Below, piece by piece: positions 8,783 to 22,990 of a stretch of 64,000 nt of DNA; position 1 is the first letter of the stretch, and the number at the start of each line of letters is the position of its first letter. Under the pieces are notes generated by a model. The model was not told where the DNA came from and did no database searches. It saw only the letters and a program-made list of their open reading frames with translations. Both the position numbers and the translations under genes were made by a program. Where the stretch lies: contig JAWWNJ010000191.1 in assembly GCA_037176885.1 (NCBI GenBank), forward strand, positions 124,001 to 188,000. The letters are read 5' to 3'. This DNA comes from Favolaschia claudopus. Taxonomy: Eukaryota > Basidiomycota > Agaricomycetes > Agaricales > Mycenaceae.

Positions 8783-11700
8783 GGTTGCGGAAAGAGAACA
8801 AGCCCGCACAATAGCGAGACTACAAAGAGCGGAAACTGCCGATACCAACGGCGTGAAAAAAGAAGATCGGGTAGTTCTTGGGGGTTGGAGCTTGATGTTA
8901 CCGCCAAACGGCTTGCGACAGGGTAGAGGAAATGGGTCCGAAGCGACTTGTTCTGGGAAAGGAAGCACGATTGAGCGTGTACTGGCCTTATAATATGATC
9001 CATCGGGTGAGATGCGAGGAAGACAAGGACGAAATGTATGTTTGAATTTCCCAAGTGGGAGTTCGATCGGTGCCACGAAGTCCAGAAAAGACAATAACAG
9101 GCTAGCGAGACGATCTAATTTCCGTCTTGCGTTATTGTTAATGCGTGGCGGGTGGAAGTAGAAGACAATAAGCCCAATGAGCAAACTGATCTACGCGAGT
9201 CGGCGTCTTATTGTTGAGATCAGGTTGACAACAATAATATCGAAGATTTTTCAGAGACACTCCGAAATTACCAAGGAGAAAGGGGGTTGAGCATAGAGCA
9301 TGAGGCGCGCTTGACCTGTTGGAAGTAAATAATCAGCAAGCTGAAGACACAGCAAACGACTGCCCGGCCAGTATTGGAGTTAACTTGTGATGTGGGAGAA
9401 CTTCCTGCTGTTCCGCTTCGCCCAGGTCAAACGGGGCCGCGAAAGAGCAGTAAGACCTAGTGAACCCGCGCAGAAGACAAAGACGGTACCTGCGGTTTGA
9501 CGCGCTTCTTCGCCTGTACAGTACTTAGTACAATAACACAATTGTTGGTTTCGATCGTGGTTCGGGACAACGGACCGAGGAACACGTGTTTGAGCGGAGT
9601 TGAAATTCAGCAGCGGAGTCTGAAATCGAACGACAGACTTCCTTTCACAACTCTAACGCGACCCTCGGTTCCTCTTGCGGCTAACCAGCTGCAAATCTTA
9701 ATCGCAGGGTAAGTGTGTCAGAAATCGGTGGCGAGGACTCGGTGCCGTCGTGCTGTTTGTTCAGGTTGTCTCTAGACTTCTACTAAGTTCCGCCTTTTTC
9801 TTGGTGTTACTAGCCACTGGGATACCGAAAACCTTCTGTACGGCCGCATTGTCGGCTTCACAAGAAAACCGAATATTGGGGCGCCAGCCATAATCGGCTC
9901 TCAGAATTTGCCTGAGAGCCTGAGTTCAAATTCGGATTCTCCCCAACCGCTTTGATATCAACAATGTTTGTGCACCATAACTGACAGCGTGCTCGGTTCA
10001 GTTCGCAGGGTATGATATTGGACCTCAGGGCCATCGCTCACAACCTGATACGCAATTGCCCTGTTCGCGGTGCTACGAGGGAGATGTCAGAGAAGGTAAT
10101 TTAAGCGAGATCGGCGACGTGTGTGCAGCCAGAGCCTGCCGGCCCTGACGCGAAGGTGTGAATTGAAAATTTACCTATGGATGACTTACTGATTCGGTTT
10201 CAATGAGATTCTCGAGGGGGTTCCCATAGCTCGAGCCTTTTTTTGGAACCTGTCAACCAAATTCCATAGCTACAGTACATAGCCGACGGAATCAAAGGCA
10301 GGAGGTAACTGAGTAGCGAATGACGTGGATTTATCCAAAGTCAGATTCTGCTCAGCAGGGTCTTCAGTATCTCATGTACCTCAATGATACTCTCAAATCA
10401 AATGGCAAGCTGGCGCAGGCAGTTGCGTTCCAAGATTCGTTCCGCCTCTAGGTGAATTGATGACTCGCGAGTCAAGAGATCATTCGAGATATGTACAAGG
10501 CGGGGCGGTAGAGGTCTGGAGTAGACTCAGCTGTGTTTTTCTGAGCAATCTTCTCGAGACCGATTAAGTACATACCTGCGACCGGCCCTCTTGTAAGTGT
10601 GCGTTGGCACGGCACGTAGCCGTTCAAGTTGAACGTTGAACACGCGACGCGTTCTGCTCGTTTCCAGTGCTATTACTTCTAGCTGACCTCACTTCTGCGC
10701 TTTTAATGCTCTACACATGAACTAGATTCTGTTCTGTCGTAATTTTTTCCAGGAGGCTGCCAGTGGGACGGGCCCGGGCGACTCTGAAGTTGAACTTGAT
10801 TCTTGAACATTTACTGTACTCTTGCATTTACTCGAATAAGTACCTTATGAATGTGATACTATGCATACAGTCGCTAACCCCGAAGCGAAACAATACTAGG
10901 AAGCGAAACGCCCGCCAAATACAAGGTCAATGCTTTCCCCTGGGGCCAAATCTTTGCATCCAAGCATGCCACTATCTGAGCACCTGGGATACAAAAGGAA
11001 TTGTCTTGAAAGTCCTCTCACCGCCAGCAATAGCGTTGTTTATTTGGGCTTTGTTTACGCAGGCAAATGCACCAATGCGAAATATTATTTTCTCCGAGGG
11101 AATTATGGCCGGTGATGTACAGTAGTGATATAGAAAGTCATTTTGAACCGGATTGCATCGAAAGTACTGGACAAACTGGTAGATTTGCGAAGGATGGCTC
11201 ATTTTGTTGTGTTTTGAAGTGTTTCGCTATGACGTTATCTGGCGATATTTGACTCGTCCCCAAAATTGCCCTCGCTCTCAGCGAAAGCAGGCTCAAACCA
11301 CTCAAACTCTTTTGTTACGCGGTAGCTAGAAGGCCAACTAGCAGGTCTATAACAAATCTTAGGCTGTTTGGTATTCTGATTGTCCCAGAATCCAGCGGAA
11401 ACACTGATCGTTTCGCTTCGGGGTTAGCGACTGTAGTTCAGAGTCATTCAAACTCAATAAAATAATTCCTGGTCTCTAAAACATGAGATAAGTAATAGGC
11501 AGGCATCCTAACGATTCGCGAGCGGATTCAACCGTGGGAATAGAGAGTAACCTCTGTGACGGTTCGCGTCGAAAGTTGATCCACGGTTGATCCGCATCTC
11601 ACGGTCACCGTCAAGTCACCAAGTCACCGTGATGCGGTTCAGTGAATCACCGCGTCGGCGCGTCGACGGCAAGTTCCCGATTCCTCATCGACCTCACCTT

Positions 11701-11949
11701 GACTCCCACCAGCGACGATGAATCTACGAGCTACGTTCCCCACACAGACCGTCCTAGCTGATCTCAAATTCCCTCGGCAATGGTCGAAGGCTGCTTTACC
11801 TTCCCCTTGGTGCAACAGCTCTCTCAGCTGCTATCTTACTTCTTCACTTTATTCTCGCTCTTAAGCTGCTGAAAAATCTGCTCTCGCGTGCTGTAAATGG
11901 AGAAGGAGAAGAAGGCCGCGTAGATAAAGGACCACCTCCAGGAGCATGC
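8783..11949. other. gene-poor 3.2-kb stretch
   Basis: No gene could be supported. It holds the promoter side of the CCCH gene, a perfect 9-bp stem with 7-nt loop at 9896-9920 (GGCTCTCAG / CTGAGAGCC), an inverted-repeat pair bounding 10867-11434, and a hairpin-prone stretch near 11592-11637. Open frames such as 10763-11125 show no family motif and no convincing codon pattern. It is probably repeat-derived or intergenic DNA between the CCCH gene and the ABC transporter relic. Confidence 0.5.
10867..11434. repeat. inverted-repeat pair bounding 568 bp (possible MITE)
   Basis: ACAGTCGCTAACCCCGAAGC plus GAAAC at 10867-10891 is repeated in exact reverse complement at 11410-11434, a 25-bp perfect match. 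Weaker similarity continues outward (TGAATG... on both arms). No flanking target duplication could be found, so an old non-autonomous element is a guess. The left arm is followed by a second copy of the sub-motif GAAGCGAAAC. No coding capacity was seen inside. Confidence 0.5.
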
Positions 11950-14900
11950 AAAGGAGCCATTCTTTGGTTTCGGATTGGCCGTCTGCTCCGCTGTATTGGA
12001 TTACTCGTCCTCTCTGCCCTTCCCCTCAGTTTCGGGCCTGGGCATCATGGGTGGGAAGCTCTGAATTTCCTTATGGTTGTACCTTAGGTGAGCAAGCTCA
12101 TTAATATTTATCCTGAATAAACGACCGAAATATCAGCCAGTTCTACACCTCCATCCTTGCCTTGCTCTCTGTTAGCCAGAAAGATTCTGGTCGACGTCTG
12201 GTCAGGCATGCAAACTGCATCTTGCTGCTCACTTTTTTGGTCTACGTCTTTCGCGATCTTGTCCCCTTCACGACCTGAGTATGTTTCCTTTTTATTCAAT
12301 GATAAAATCTAATGCCGCGACAGCGTACATACAGCGCAGTGGATCGTGGATAAATTTGAATGGCGACCTCATTAGTATGTGGTTTTGTAGGACAACCATT
12401 CGATACGCTAACAATCCGTGCAGAGAATCGCACTGTTATCCTTGTGGTGAGCATGCACCTCCCCTTAAACTAGACTTGATAATGTTGTCAGACACACGTT
12501 ACCTTCGGTTCCGATGGCCGAATTCAAAGTCAGGGCACACTTTCCGAAATAGTTCAGCGCGAAAGCTCTTTGATTGCTCAGATTCAAGAGGACCGAGAAG
12601 TACTAGACAAGGCGCAACATGAAGTAGATTCCGGACCTCCAGTTTCGAAACCTATTGATGGGAAGCTCATTGTGGCCGAGGAAATGCAGTTAGGACATGT
12701 TAGCTCCTCTTCCTGCTGGTATCCCACTTGACTTTGATTTCGAGTTCTTGCGCTCATTTTTTTTCTAGTGAAAATGTATTTTCGAGCCATGGGCGGCAAG
12801 CATCCCGTTCTGTTTTTCCTATTGTTCTACGGTGGTATCCTTCTCAACCAGACTTTCGTTGCGTTGAGGAGCTGGCAGCTGGGCTATTGGGCAAAGCAAT
12901 ACGACGATCATCCTGCTGATGAGGTCAACGTTGTCTTGTGAGTCGGTTCACTTCTTGTCTTGACATCCCCTGACCGTTTTGAAAGTTATTTGTCTATTTT
13001 CAGTGAGCTCGTTCAGTGTAAATATTATCTTATATTTTAACGAAGCCCAGTTGCATTTGTTGCCATTTCAAGCACTGCCCTTTCAGCAGCGTTTGTCTAT
13101 CTCGTATTCGGCCAACTGAAAGCGTCCAAAGTGATTCACAAGGACCTGATTGATTCTGTGCTTAGCGCACCTTTGAGGTATTACATTGATTCATTTTTTT
13201 CGTTGCCCTGGTTTATTTTGGTCTAGATGGCTCGATGTCACGCCAACTTCCCGAATTATTGCGCGGGTCACCAACGACGTGCGAGCTATTGATGATTCCC
13301 TGGCGAATCAATTCTGGCCGTTATCTGTCCTACTTGTCGCTATGCTGGTTTGAACTCAATTTCCCACGGTTGAAAATTTTTGTTCATTTGTCGATCATTA
13401 GGTGAAATTTTGCGCCGTTATTATTTACACTCCGATCTTCTTCTTTCCCGGAGTCATCGTAGGTGCTCTCGGAGCGTGGATTGGACAGATTTATATTGCT
13501 GGCCAATTGCCAGTAAAAAGATGGATGTCTAACTCACGTGCACCGGTTCTTGCACAGTACGTACTACCATTTCATCTAACTTTCCAAAATCGATTTTTCT
13601 GATGCCTTTATTCCTAACAAGTTTTGGTGCCGCTATCGCTGGACTATGGCGCACAGTCAAAATTCGGTATCGAGTCGCTGTCTAGAATTGATCGGTATAC
13701 GAGAGCGGCGCGAAACTATTACAACCTAAATCGATGGGTAGTATCTCATTTTTTCCACTGCGACATTGAATTGATCATGCTTTCCAAGTTGGATCTCTGT
13801 TCGCGTGGATGTTTTGGGGGCATTTTACTCTACTTTCCTGGCAGCATATCTTGTCTATGTTGTTCAGAGCAGTGCTGGAGATGCGGGGTTCCTTCTCAAC
13901 ATGGCAATCAGATTCACTCGTTAAGTTGCCATTTCATTGTCCTCTTCCAACTCACGGTTTTGTATAGAGATGCTGCTATGGGTTGTGCGAAGCGCTAATG
14001 ACTTCGAAGTCCAAGGTGTGTGTCATCAACAAACAACTCATGCTCAAATCACGGATTGTCGGATTTAGGCAACAGGTGAAGTGCTATATTCTATGTGGAC
14101 TTGTCTTCAAAGTCTTTCAGTCTTGAGCGAATCCAAGGGTATATCGATATTGAGCACGAAAAGCCCGCTACAGACGCAGGGAAACCTCCAGCGTATTGGC
14201 CTGCTAGCGGGGATCTCCAAGTAGAAAAGCTCTCAGCTCGCTACTCCGACGATGGTCCAGAGGTGCTGCATCAAATTTCCTTTCATATCAAATCGGGAGA
14301 ACGTGTTGGTATTGGTGCGAGCCACTCTTTCTGCGGCTTGTTGGGTCTGCATTTATACTACTCGCATAGTTGGCCGAACAGCTTCCGGCAAGGTAGTACT
14401 TATTTTTCATCTTCTTCAAGAGCAATCTTCACAGCCTTTTTCAGAGCTCCTTAACTCTCGCGCTTCTTCGATGCATCCACACCGAAGGTTCCGTGCGATA
14501 TGACGGACTGGAAACAGCAGGACTCAACCTCGATGCACTCCGTGAAAGCATAACCATCATACCTCAAGTGGTGAGCACCTCACAATCACGATCCTTCCCT
14601 TTTCCTCAGTCGGCGATCATCGCTATCAGCCAGAGCTTCTCAGTGGAAGTTTGAGAGCAAACCTCGACCCTTTCTGTCAATACGAGGATGCCGAACTTAA
14701 CTACGCTCTTCGAGCTGCTGGGCTCTTCGCTCTTCAGAATGAGATGGACGAAGGCAAAATAACTCTGGATAGCCCCATCTCGACAGGCGGGACTAACCTC
14801 TCTGTGGGACAGAGGCAGATATTCGCTTTGGCGAGGTACGCGTCACGATGATCAACCACGGTGATTTACCCTAAATAAAATTAAATGAATACAGGGCTAT

Positions 14901-15370
14901 TGTACGCAAGTCGAAGATTTTGATCCTCGATGAAGCAACTTCAGCAATTGGTACGCACTCAATCCACGATTTCTCGGCGCTCACTTATTGGTTCAGATTA
15001 CAAGACGGACTCGATCATTCAGAATTCCCTTCGTCAAGAATTGCGAGGCGATGTGAGCTTGATTACTGTGGCTCACAGACTCCAAACGGTGATGGATTTC
15101 GATAAAGTTGTGCGTAGTTCCTACTAGTAGCGTGCTCTAAGCATCTGAATCGCTAACGGATTTTACTGTGAACAGATGGTTCTCGATGCTGGGAATCTCG
15201 TCAGTCGTCATTCCGTGGCTAACAATAAATCAATGTTAACTCTTGAATTACAGGTCGAATTCAATAGCCCGAAAGAGCTGCTTAAAACCAAGAATGGAAA
15301 ATTCCGTGCTCTTGTGGACGAGTCTGGTGATAGAGCGGCGCTCTATGAAATTGTTGGAGTGAAATTATAG
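11950..15370 (+). pseudogene. decayed ABCC (MRP-type) transporter with internal deletion
   Basis: The right part is a clean ABCC second half over many small exons: the transmembrane domain (WLDVTPTSRIIARVTNDVRAI, then FGAAIAGLVSVRAYGAQ), then nucleotide-binding domain 2. NBD2 has Walker A GRTASGKSSL, signature LSVGQRQIFALARA, Walker B ILILDEATSAID and H-loop VAHR, ending EIVGVKL at 15370. The left part is a TMD0-like membrane segment (RRLVRHANCILLLTFLVYVF at about 12190-12260). Directly after it comes only the last piece of NBD1 (WIVDK, then NGDLI|KNRTVILVTH). TMD1 and the Walker A, signature and Walker B of NBD1 are absent, roughly 2-2.5 kb less than a normal gene. Within that piece WIVDK and NGDLI lie in different frames (near 12345-12355), and the TMD0 exon ends at a TGA next to a donor. 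Non-functional is the best reading. Confidence 0.75.
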
Positions 15371-15493
15371 CTTCGCCCCGATGAAAGGATTTATGAACGG
15401 AATCAAAGCACACATACATTATAGTATTTGCACTCGGTGGTTAGACAGCCTGTATTTCTCAACTATACATGTTTACAACCGTTTCGGGGGAGT

Positions 15494-16062
15494 TTAATTG
15501 GCCGGATTCACGGTGATATTATTCAGCTCCAAAATCGGCGCAGGACCGGCCTATTTCAAGGAAGAAAATTGAGACCCTAAGCAAAAACGTGCGCATACAA
15601 CAATTATACTGACCCCAATCAAATGCAGACGCGCGACAGCCAACTGCGCCCTCCCCGGACCAGAGAAAAAGTCCGCCGTCGGCACCGTCAAAGTGAGGTT
15701 CTCGTAAAACATGGCCATGGGGTGAATTGTGGGGTTGAATGGGCCGGTGTAGAGGATTTGTCCGAGTTGCCCTGCGGGCGAGGGACAGGCGGGTTCTTGG
15801 GAGATGGGGCACCCGAGGAGGCCTATGGCGATACCGACTTCTGTTGAGCCTTGGATGCTGTTCTATGTGGTGTATGAGTAAGTATCATAAACAGATTGGA
15901 GGACGGTGGGGGTTAGCGTACGGGACGGACGAGTTGGAGAGTGAAGTTTGTGCCGAAATGTAAGGTAGTTCCCGGGGCGGGGAAGCCGATGTGGCTTGCT
16001 TGGGCCCAGACGGCGGCGACGTACAGGGAGGCGAAAATGAGAACGTTGAAAGTGAACTGCAT
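15494..16062 (-). CDS. small secreted protein, uncharacterised
   Basis: Three exons (16062-15922, 15862-15614, 15550-15494) splice to exactly 149 codons including the stop, giving 148 residues. The N-terminus MQFTFNVLIFASLYVAAVWA is a textbook signal peptide with an AWA/QA cleavage region. The mature part has two cysteines (LLGCPISQEPACP) and a beta-rich, uncharged pattern with NxS/T sites (NFT, NLT, NIT). It resembles a group of small secreted basidiomycete proteins known to me only as hypothetical, and no enzymatic motif is seen. A TATAAAAA box lies about 40 bp upstream of the ATG, suggesting a strongly inducible gene. A role in secretion at hyphal surfaces or host/substrate interaction is speculation. 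Confidence 0.75.
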
Positions 16063-16098
16063 GGCGCTTGAATTGAACATTAGCTAGCGAGCCCCCCG

Positions 16099-16106
16099 TT
16101 TTTATA
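16099..16106 (-). promoter_or_regulatory. TATA box of the small secreted protein gene
   Basis: On the minus strand the sequence reads GTATAAAAAC, with TATAAAAA about 37-44 bp before the ATG at 16062. This spacing fits a short 5' UTR. Confidence 0.5.
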
Positions 16107-17264
16107 CATTCGAACATATGCGTGTGAATGAGCTTTTTGAACGCATTGAGTATATCGATGGAAAATAGGTACCCGAGCCTGAGTGCTGCGAAGGAGGAAT
16201 AATCATCTGGTTCATGTCGACTTTGACGCTCTTTGCGACAGCGACAGTGGTCGAGACCCGAGAACACACGGTACAGAGGTGCATTTAGCCCCAGTAGAGG
16301 TGGCAATCATCCAGAATGCTTCGAGAGTGTAGCCTATGCATTTGGTAAGTGAGTACTAACGAACTCTGAATGCGCGCTCGACATTGTCGGAGATTGGTCG
16401 ACCTGGTCGGAGACGAAGTTCAAGATGTTTATTCAACTTTGGTTGAATTGGGTAATTTCTGGAATGAAAGGGCTAACACAATCTGGCCTTTGAGCACCCG
16501 GTACCCCCCTTTAGGCTTTGAACGTTTGAACCCCCTCCCCCACGGCCTCCTGAGTTTTTCTAGGTTTTTCTTGAGGTTGCTAAAATCTCGAAGTCCCCCT
16601 CATCATTCCAGTGTCGGGCCTTCAGCTCAAATACCGGTGTCCTACTGCATTCTGTTGCGCCTAGAGCCACCTTGCAGCCAAGTAGGGAGACAGTGGTTGT
16701 GGTTCGGGTTGAACCATATGTAACGTTCGGAATGACCTGGAATGACCCAAGGTTAGGGTTACGGCAAACTCCGGTCAAGCCTTGCTTGCTCCAAAACCAC
16801 TTGTTTTTTCTAAGACGCCAATTGTCTGTTGCGCTCGCCAGCTACATCCTCGCGTGAATTTTTGAACATACAAGCACGAGTGGACCCTTTTCTAACAAGT
16901 ATTCGCTTGGGGTCTAGCCGATTTCGAGTTTCAATTCTTGTGATTTTTGTATCGCGGTGACGCAGTCCATTCCTGGCCTCTGAATTTGGTCCTCGAATAC
17001 TTCGTTTCGACACAAGTATTTGACCCCAGGGCCTTCGTTCCAGTAGTCGTCACCTCGTCGTCCCTCGACCCAAGGGTTGAACCGGAACTGTCGTCATTAC
17101 AGCGAAAATCTTCCCCGCATCACCCCATATACGTCTGATCGTCGCCGAGCAATAATCACGCGCGTCGTCGGCCACGCTGCTGCACGCCGCGTCCAAGCCG
17201 TTCTGTCCATCTCTCGTGTGCTCATCAAAGCGATTCTCGGGTATTCTCAGTTATGGCAGATCTC
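16107..17264. other. intergenic stretch, nothing recognised
   Basis: This is 1.16 kb between two divergently transcribed secreted-protein genes, so it probably holds both promoters. I see no gene. A single AGGTTAGGGTTACGG is telomere-like only by chance. Confidence 0.45.
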
Positions 17265-17272
17265 TATATAAA
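17265..17272 (+). promoter_or_regulatory. TATA box of the glucoamylase gene
   Basis: TATATAAA lies 65-72 bp upstream of the ATG at 17337, the position expected for a strongly regulated secreted-enzyme gene. Confidence 0.6.
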
Positions 17273-17336
17273 GCAGGCCGCTTGGAACATCTACGCCCTC
17301 ACTTGTAACAAGGTACACGACCTCGCTCAGACCAAG

Positions 17337-19492
<2,156 letters not shown>

Positions 19493-19761
19493 TTGGCGTG
19501 TTTGAGCAGTGACTCTTTCTTCCTCGCATTGCATCATTCTTGTTCTCGTAAGTTATAAACTACAAACCTACCGAGCATTGTACATAGCACCTGCATTTTG
19601 TTGTCCATTATACCAAAAAGATTTGGTCTTTCTCGTTTGCGTGCATTATTCGGCAATTCATATAAGAGAAAGCTCTCGCGTACTAATACAATTTCCCGTG
19701 GTGTTGTGTACAGGAGTAGAAATGAAGAAGGGAGAACAACAATCAAAGCGTCCGACACGGG

Positions 19762-20775
19762 TCAGTGCCCATTAGCGTCGAAAACGAGGTGCTCCCCTGT
19801 CGCATCTGGGATATACGCTTCCTGTGGAAGACCAGTCTCGTCGAGTCCCTCGGCCGCCTCGATGATCTCATACAATCTTGAGGCAACTTCGGGTGGAGGT
19901 ACGCGGCCACCGAGAATGTCCCGTGCGGGTACAGGAGATCCGTAGAAATCACGGTTGGCATCTTTGCGCTCAATGAGGACGGTGCCTTCCAGCGATAATC
20001 CCGCGAATAAACCTAACGAGCGTCAATCACCCACTGTATATACCGAAAACAAAGCACTCACCCTTCGACTTTGAATACGAAAACATCGGCGTCGGAGCCG
20101 TCGTCAACGCCGTCTCCACTGCACCACCCGTCCCAATAGGCCCCGCCGTAGCGCTCACGTTCCCGCCCACAGTGACATTCCCGCCTTGCGAAAACGCGCG
20201 CACGGCGTCCTCTGTGCGGAGGACGATGACGAAGTCGGTGATGTCGGCACCGATTTGGAGGCCCCAGCCGAGGCCGCCTGTTGCGATGCAGGAGGGGGCG
20301 GACCAGGAGCCGTCGGGGAGGCGGGCGATGACGATGCCTGAGCCGGCTTTGCCGGAGAAGACGAAGCCGGCTTTGAGGATTTGGAAGATGGCGAGGCCTG
20401 GGAGTGGGTTGGGTTGAATGGATGTTGTTTCGTGCGATGGATGGAGGGTTGTGGCGAACGTACCTCGGGCGGACTGTAATACAGCTTTCGGTATTGAGTT
20501 GAGTGCAGACTCTGGTCTATCGGGATCGGCTGGTGAAACACAACAAGGTAGAGCATAATAAGGATTTCTGAATGTGGGATCTGGTATCCGTTGAGTTGTT
20601 CACCTAAGAAACTGTCGAGGATCTTTGCTGCCTTCTCTGCTTCGCCGGGAAGACTGAAACCTTGGACGAGATCTCGGGAGCCACTTGCGAGGGTTGTGCC
20701 GGCCTTTTGACCAAAGGCGGATGCTTGTATGCCAGCCTTCTTGGCCCCGGACTTGAATTTGTCCAGTAGAGACAT
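19762..20775 (-). CDS. SYLF (Ysc84-type) domain protein
   Basis: ATG 20775 gives MSLLDKFKSGAKKAGIQASAFGQKAG. The SYLF core follows: ECEKAAKIL-like EAEKAAKILDSFLA, then SIPKAVLQSARGLAIF, KAGFVFSGKAGSGIVIARL, GLGWGLQIGADITDFVIVL, GGNVTVGGNVSATAGPIG, and YSKSKGLFAGLSLEG. Introns are at about 20461-20605 (the part-coding region needs two) and 20001-20058. SYLF proteins such as yeast Ysc84/Lsb3 bind phosphoinositides and actin at endocytic sites. The usual C-terminal SH3 domain is absent here, since the stop at 19762 comes about 50 residues after the core (near EHLVFDANGH). It is divergent from the ENPP gene across a short 78-bp intergenic space, so the two probably share a promoter region. Confidence 0.88.
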
Positions 20776-20853
20776 CGACGATGAAGGTAGTGGATACAAG
20801 TCAAGTTTGATTGGCCATCACATTTACATTACCTTTCTTGACCTGCTACTTCC

Positions 20854-22990
20854 ATGTCCTCTTCTCTCCCAACAACGCCGAGAAGAAACTACAAAGACTC
20901 AAATCAAGAAGAAAGAAAGGGTCTACTATCTGAGCACGCCGACGACAACTCGACAGACTGGAAACCAGAAACTACTTCTGAGCTCGACTCTGACACAGAC
21001 AATGGCTGGTCGCAAAACAAGATAATATGCGCCGCTATAGGCCTAATAGCCCTCCTCATAACTGCTGTCTTCGCCCGCATCATGCTCATGGGTGGTCCCG
21101 CACCACCGACGACGCATCCAAACCTCCTCTTCCACGGCGACGGCGTGCGCTCGAATGGAACGCACGACTTCAAGCGTACTGTGCTCATTGTATCTATTGA
21201 CGGGCTCCGGTGAGTGTGCATTATGACTCAGTTTCATCCTCGCCTCGTTGCTCAAATGAACGTAATGCAGCGCGGATTATCTGGACAGAGGCCTCACTCC
21301 GCACTTGCTCGATATCAGCAAGCAGGGATTACGTGCCAAAGCCATGATTCCTGTGTTTCCCGTACGTTTTCAAATTGTTTTCCGACTTTTACTGAAAATG
21401 TCTGTCAGACGCTTACCTTTCCGTGAGTTGATCGAATACTTGACCAGTTCGACTCAAACTTAGCTTGGACCAGCAACCATTGGAGTTTAATGAGGTTTGT
21501 AAATTTGCAAGGACTGTTCAGACCTTTATGTTCACCTCGCTTGACAGTGGCTTGTACGCAGAATCGAGCGGAATGGTTGCGAATGTAAGTATTCTGAACG
21601 CTGTAGAACTCCGTCATAACGACCCCACCCAAGAATTTTTGGGACCCAGTAACTCAATCTGAATTCCATTACAACCAAATCGAATCCGCCTGGGTCTCCA
21701 GATGGTGGTTAGGCGAACCGGTTTGTATTTTTTTTCGTTTATTTCCAGCTCCACTCAAATGCAACTCAGATGTGGGAAACCGCTGGCAGGGCGGGCATCA
21801 TCACAGCGAATCTCATGTGGTAAGTTAGTAGTCGTCGTTGAGTTAGTTGGTTTCGACGCAACTCAACAGGCCCGGTCCCCCGAAAACCACCACAGGCGCG
21901 ACACCGACGTATTTCGTTCCTTGGGAGGTGATCATCAAACACACCTGTTGCTTAAATATATGCTAAAATCCTGCGCTTAGGACCACGTCCCACTAGACAA
22001 GAAACTGGAGCAACTCCTGCGCTGGATTGACCTCCCGTTCGACGAGCGACCGCAACTACTCATGGGTCAGTGTCTTTGTTTTTTTCTCTTCCCTAAATCT
22101 GACTATTAGATCCCAAACAGCATACGAACCCTCCCTTGACCAAGCCGGCCACAGAACCGGCCCAAACTCCACCCTCGTCAACCAAACCCTCACCCAAGTC
22201 GACCTCTTCGCCAAAAACCTCCACACCGCCCTCGTCGTCCGCAACCTCACCGATATAGTCGACATCGTCTTCGTCTCGGACCATGGCATGACCGACACCT
22301 CGCACCCCGAGCACATCTACATCGACGACATCCTCGGCGCAGATGCGTACAACGCTATCGCGCATGAAGATGGCTGGCCGTCGATGGGCTTGCGGTTCGC
22401 TGAGGATGCGGGTGTGAACGTGTCGGAGATTGTGGGGAGGTTAAGGGAAAAGGCGAGGGAGAGTAAGGGGAAGTTTGATGTGTATACGCATGAGACGATG
22501 CCGGAGCGGTATCATTTTTCGAAGAATGAGAGGATTGCGCCGGTTTATGTGGTGCCGAAGATTGGGTATGTGTTGACGACGCATGCGGAGGGGGATGTCG
22601 GGATGAGTAAAGGGGTGCGTGTCTTTTCTTCCCTTGCATCCTTCACTTTCTTTTTATCTTTGTTCGATTCTCAACTGACATACCGAAACATAGAACCACG
22701 GCTACGACAACCTCGAACCCTCCATGCACGCCATGTTCGTCGCCCACGGCCCCTTCTCCTCCGTAGTCAAAGTCCTGCACGAATCGCGCTCCTCCCGCCT
22801 CGCGCGTCTTCTCCCTAAATCCCTATCACTATCCCGGCCCAACAAAGGCTGGCACTCAACCTCCGACGACACGTACGTCATGGACAAGTTTGAGAACGTC
22901 CAGATATACAGCCTCGTTATGCGGTTGTTGGGTGTTGAGCGGGTGGCGCCGACGAATGGGAGTGCGGCGTTTTGGGATAAGTATTTCTGA
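20854..22990 (+). CDS. type II membrane nucleotide pyrophosphatase/phosphodiesterase (ENPP family)
   Basis: ATG 20854 starts a cytosolic tail of about 65 residues. A transmembrane helix follows (IICAAIGLIALLITAVFARI), then a lumenal or extracellular catalytic domain. Alkaline-phosphatase-superfamily landmarks appear in order: VLIVSIDGLRADYLDRG (first metal Asp), TLTFPNHWSLMTGLYAESSG (Thr nucleophile), FVSDHGMTD (metal Asp and His) and NHGYDN (last metal His). The usual ENPP elements PVTQSEFHYN and AYEPSLDQAGHRTGP are also present. About eight introns are spliced. The protein ends GSAAFWDKYF at 22990. Fungal members (yeast Npp1/Npp2) hydrolyse extracellular nucleotides, which suits phosphate scavenging. 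All active-site residues I looked for are present. Confidence 0.92.

Noticed and set aside
9890..9960. tRNA-like sequence with a 7-nt loop and TTCAAAT T-loop-like stretch
   Set aside because: The T-stem and acceptor stem do not pair and no D-arm fits, so no complete cloverleaf exists.
16740..16765. AGGTTAGGGTTACGG telomere-like sequence
   Set aside because: Only one and a half TTAGGG units; no array, so no sign of an interstitial telomere.
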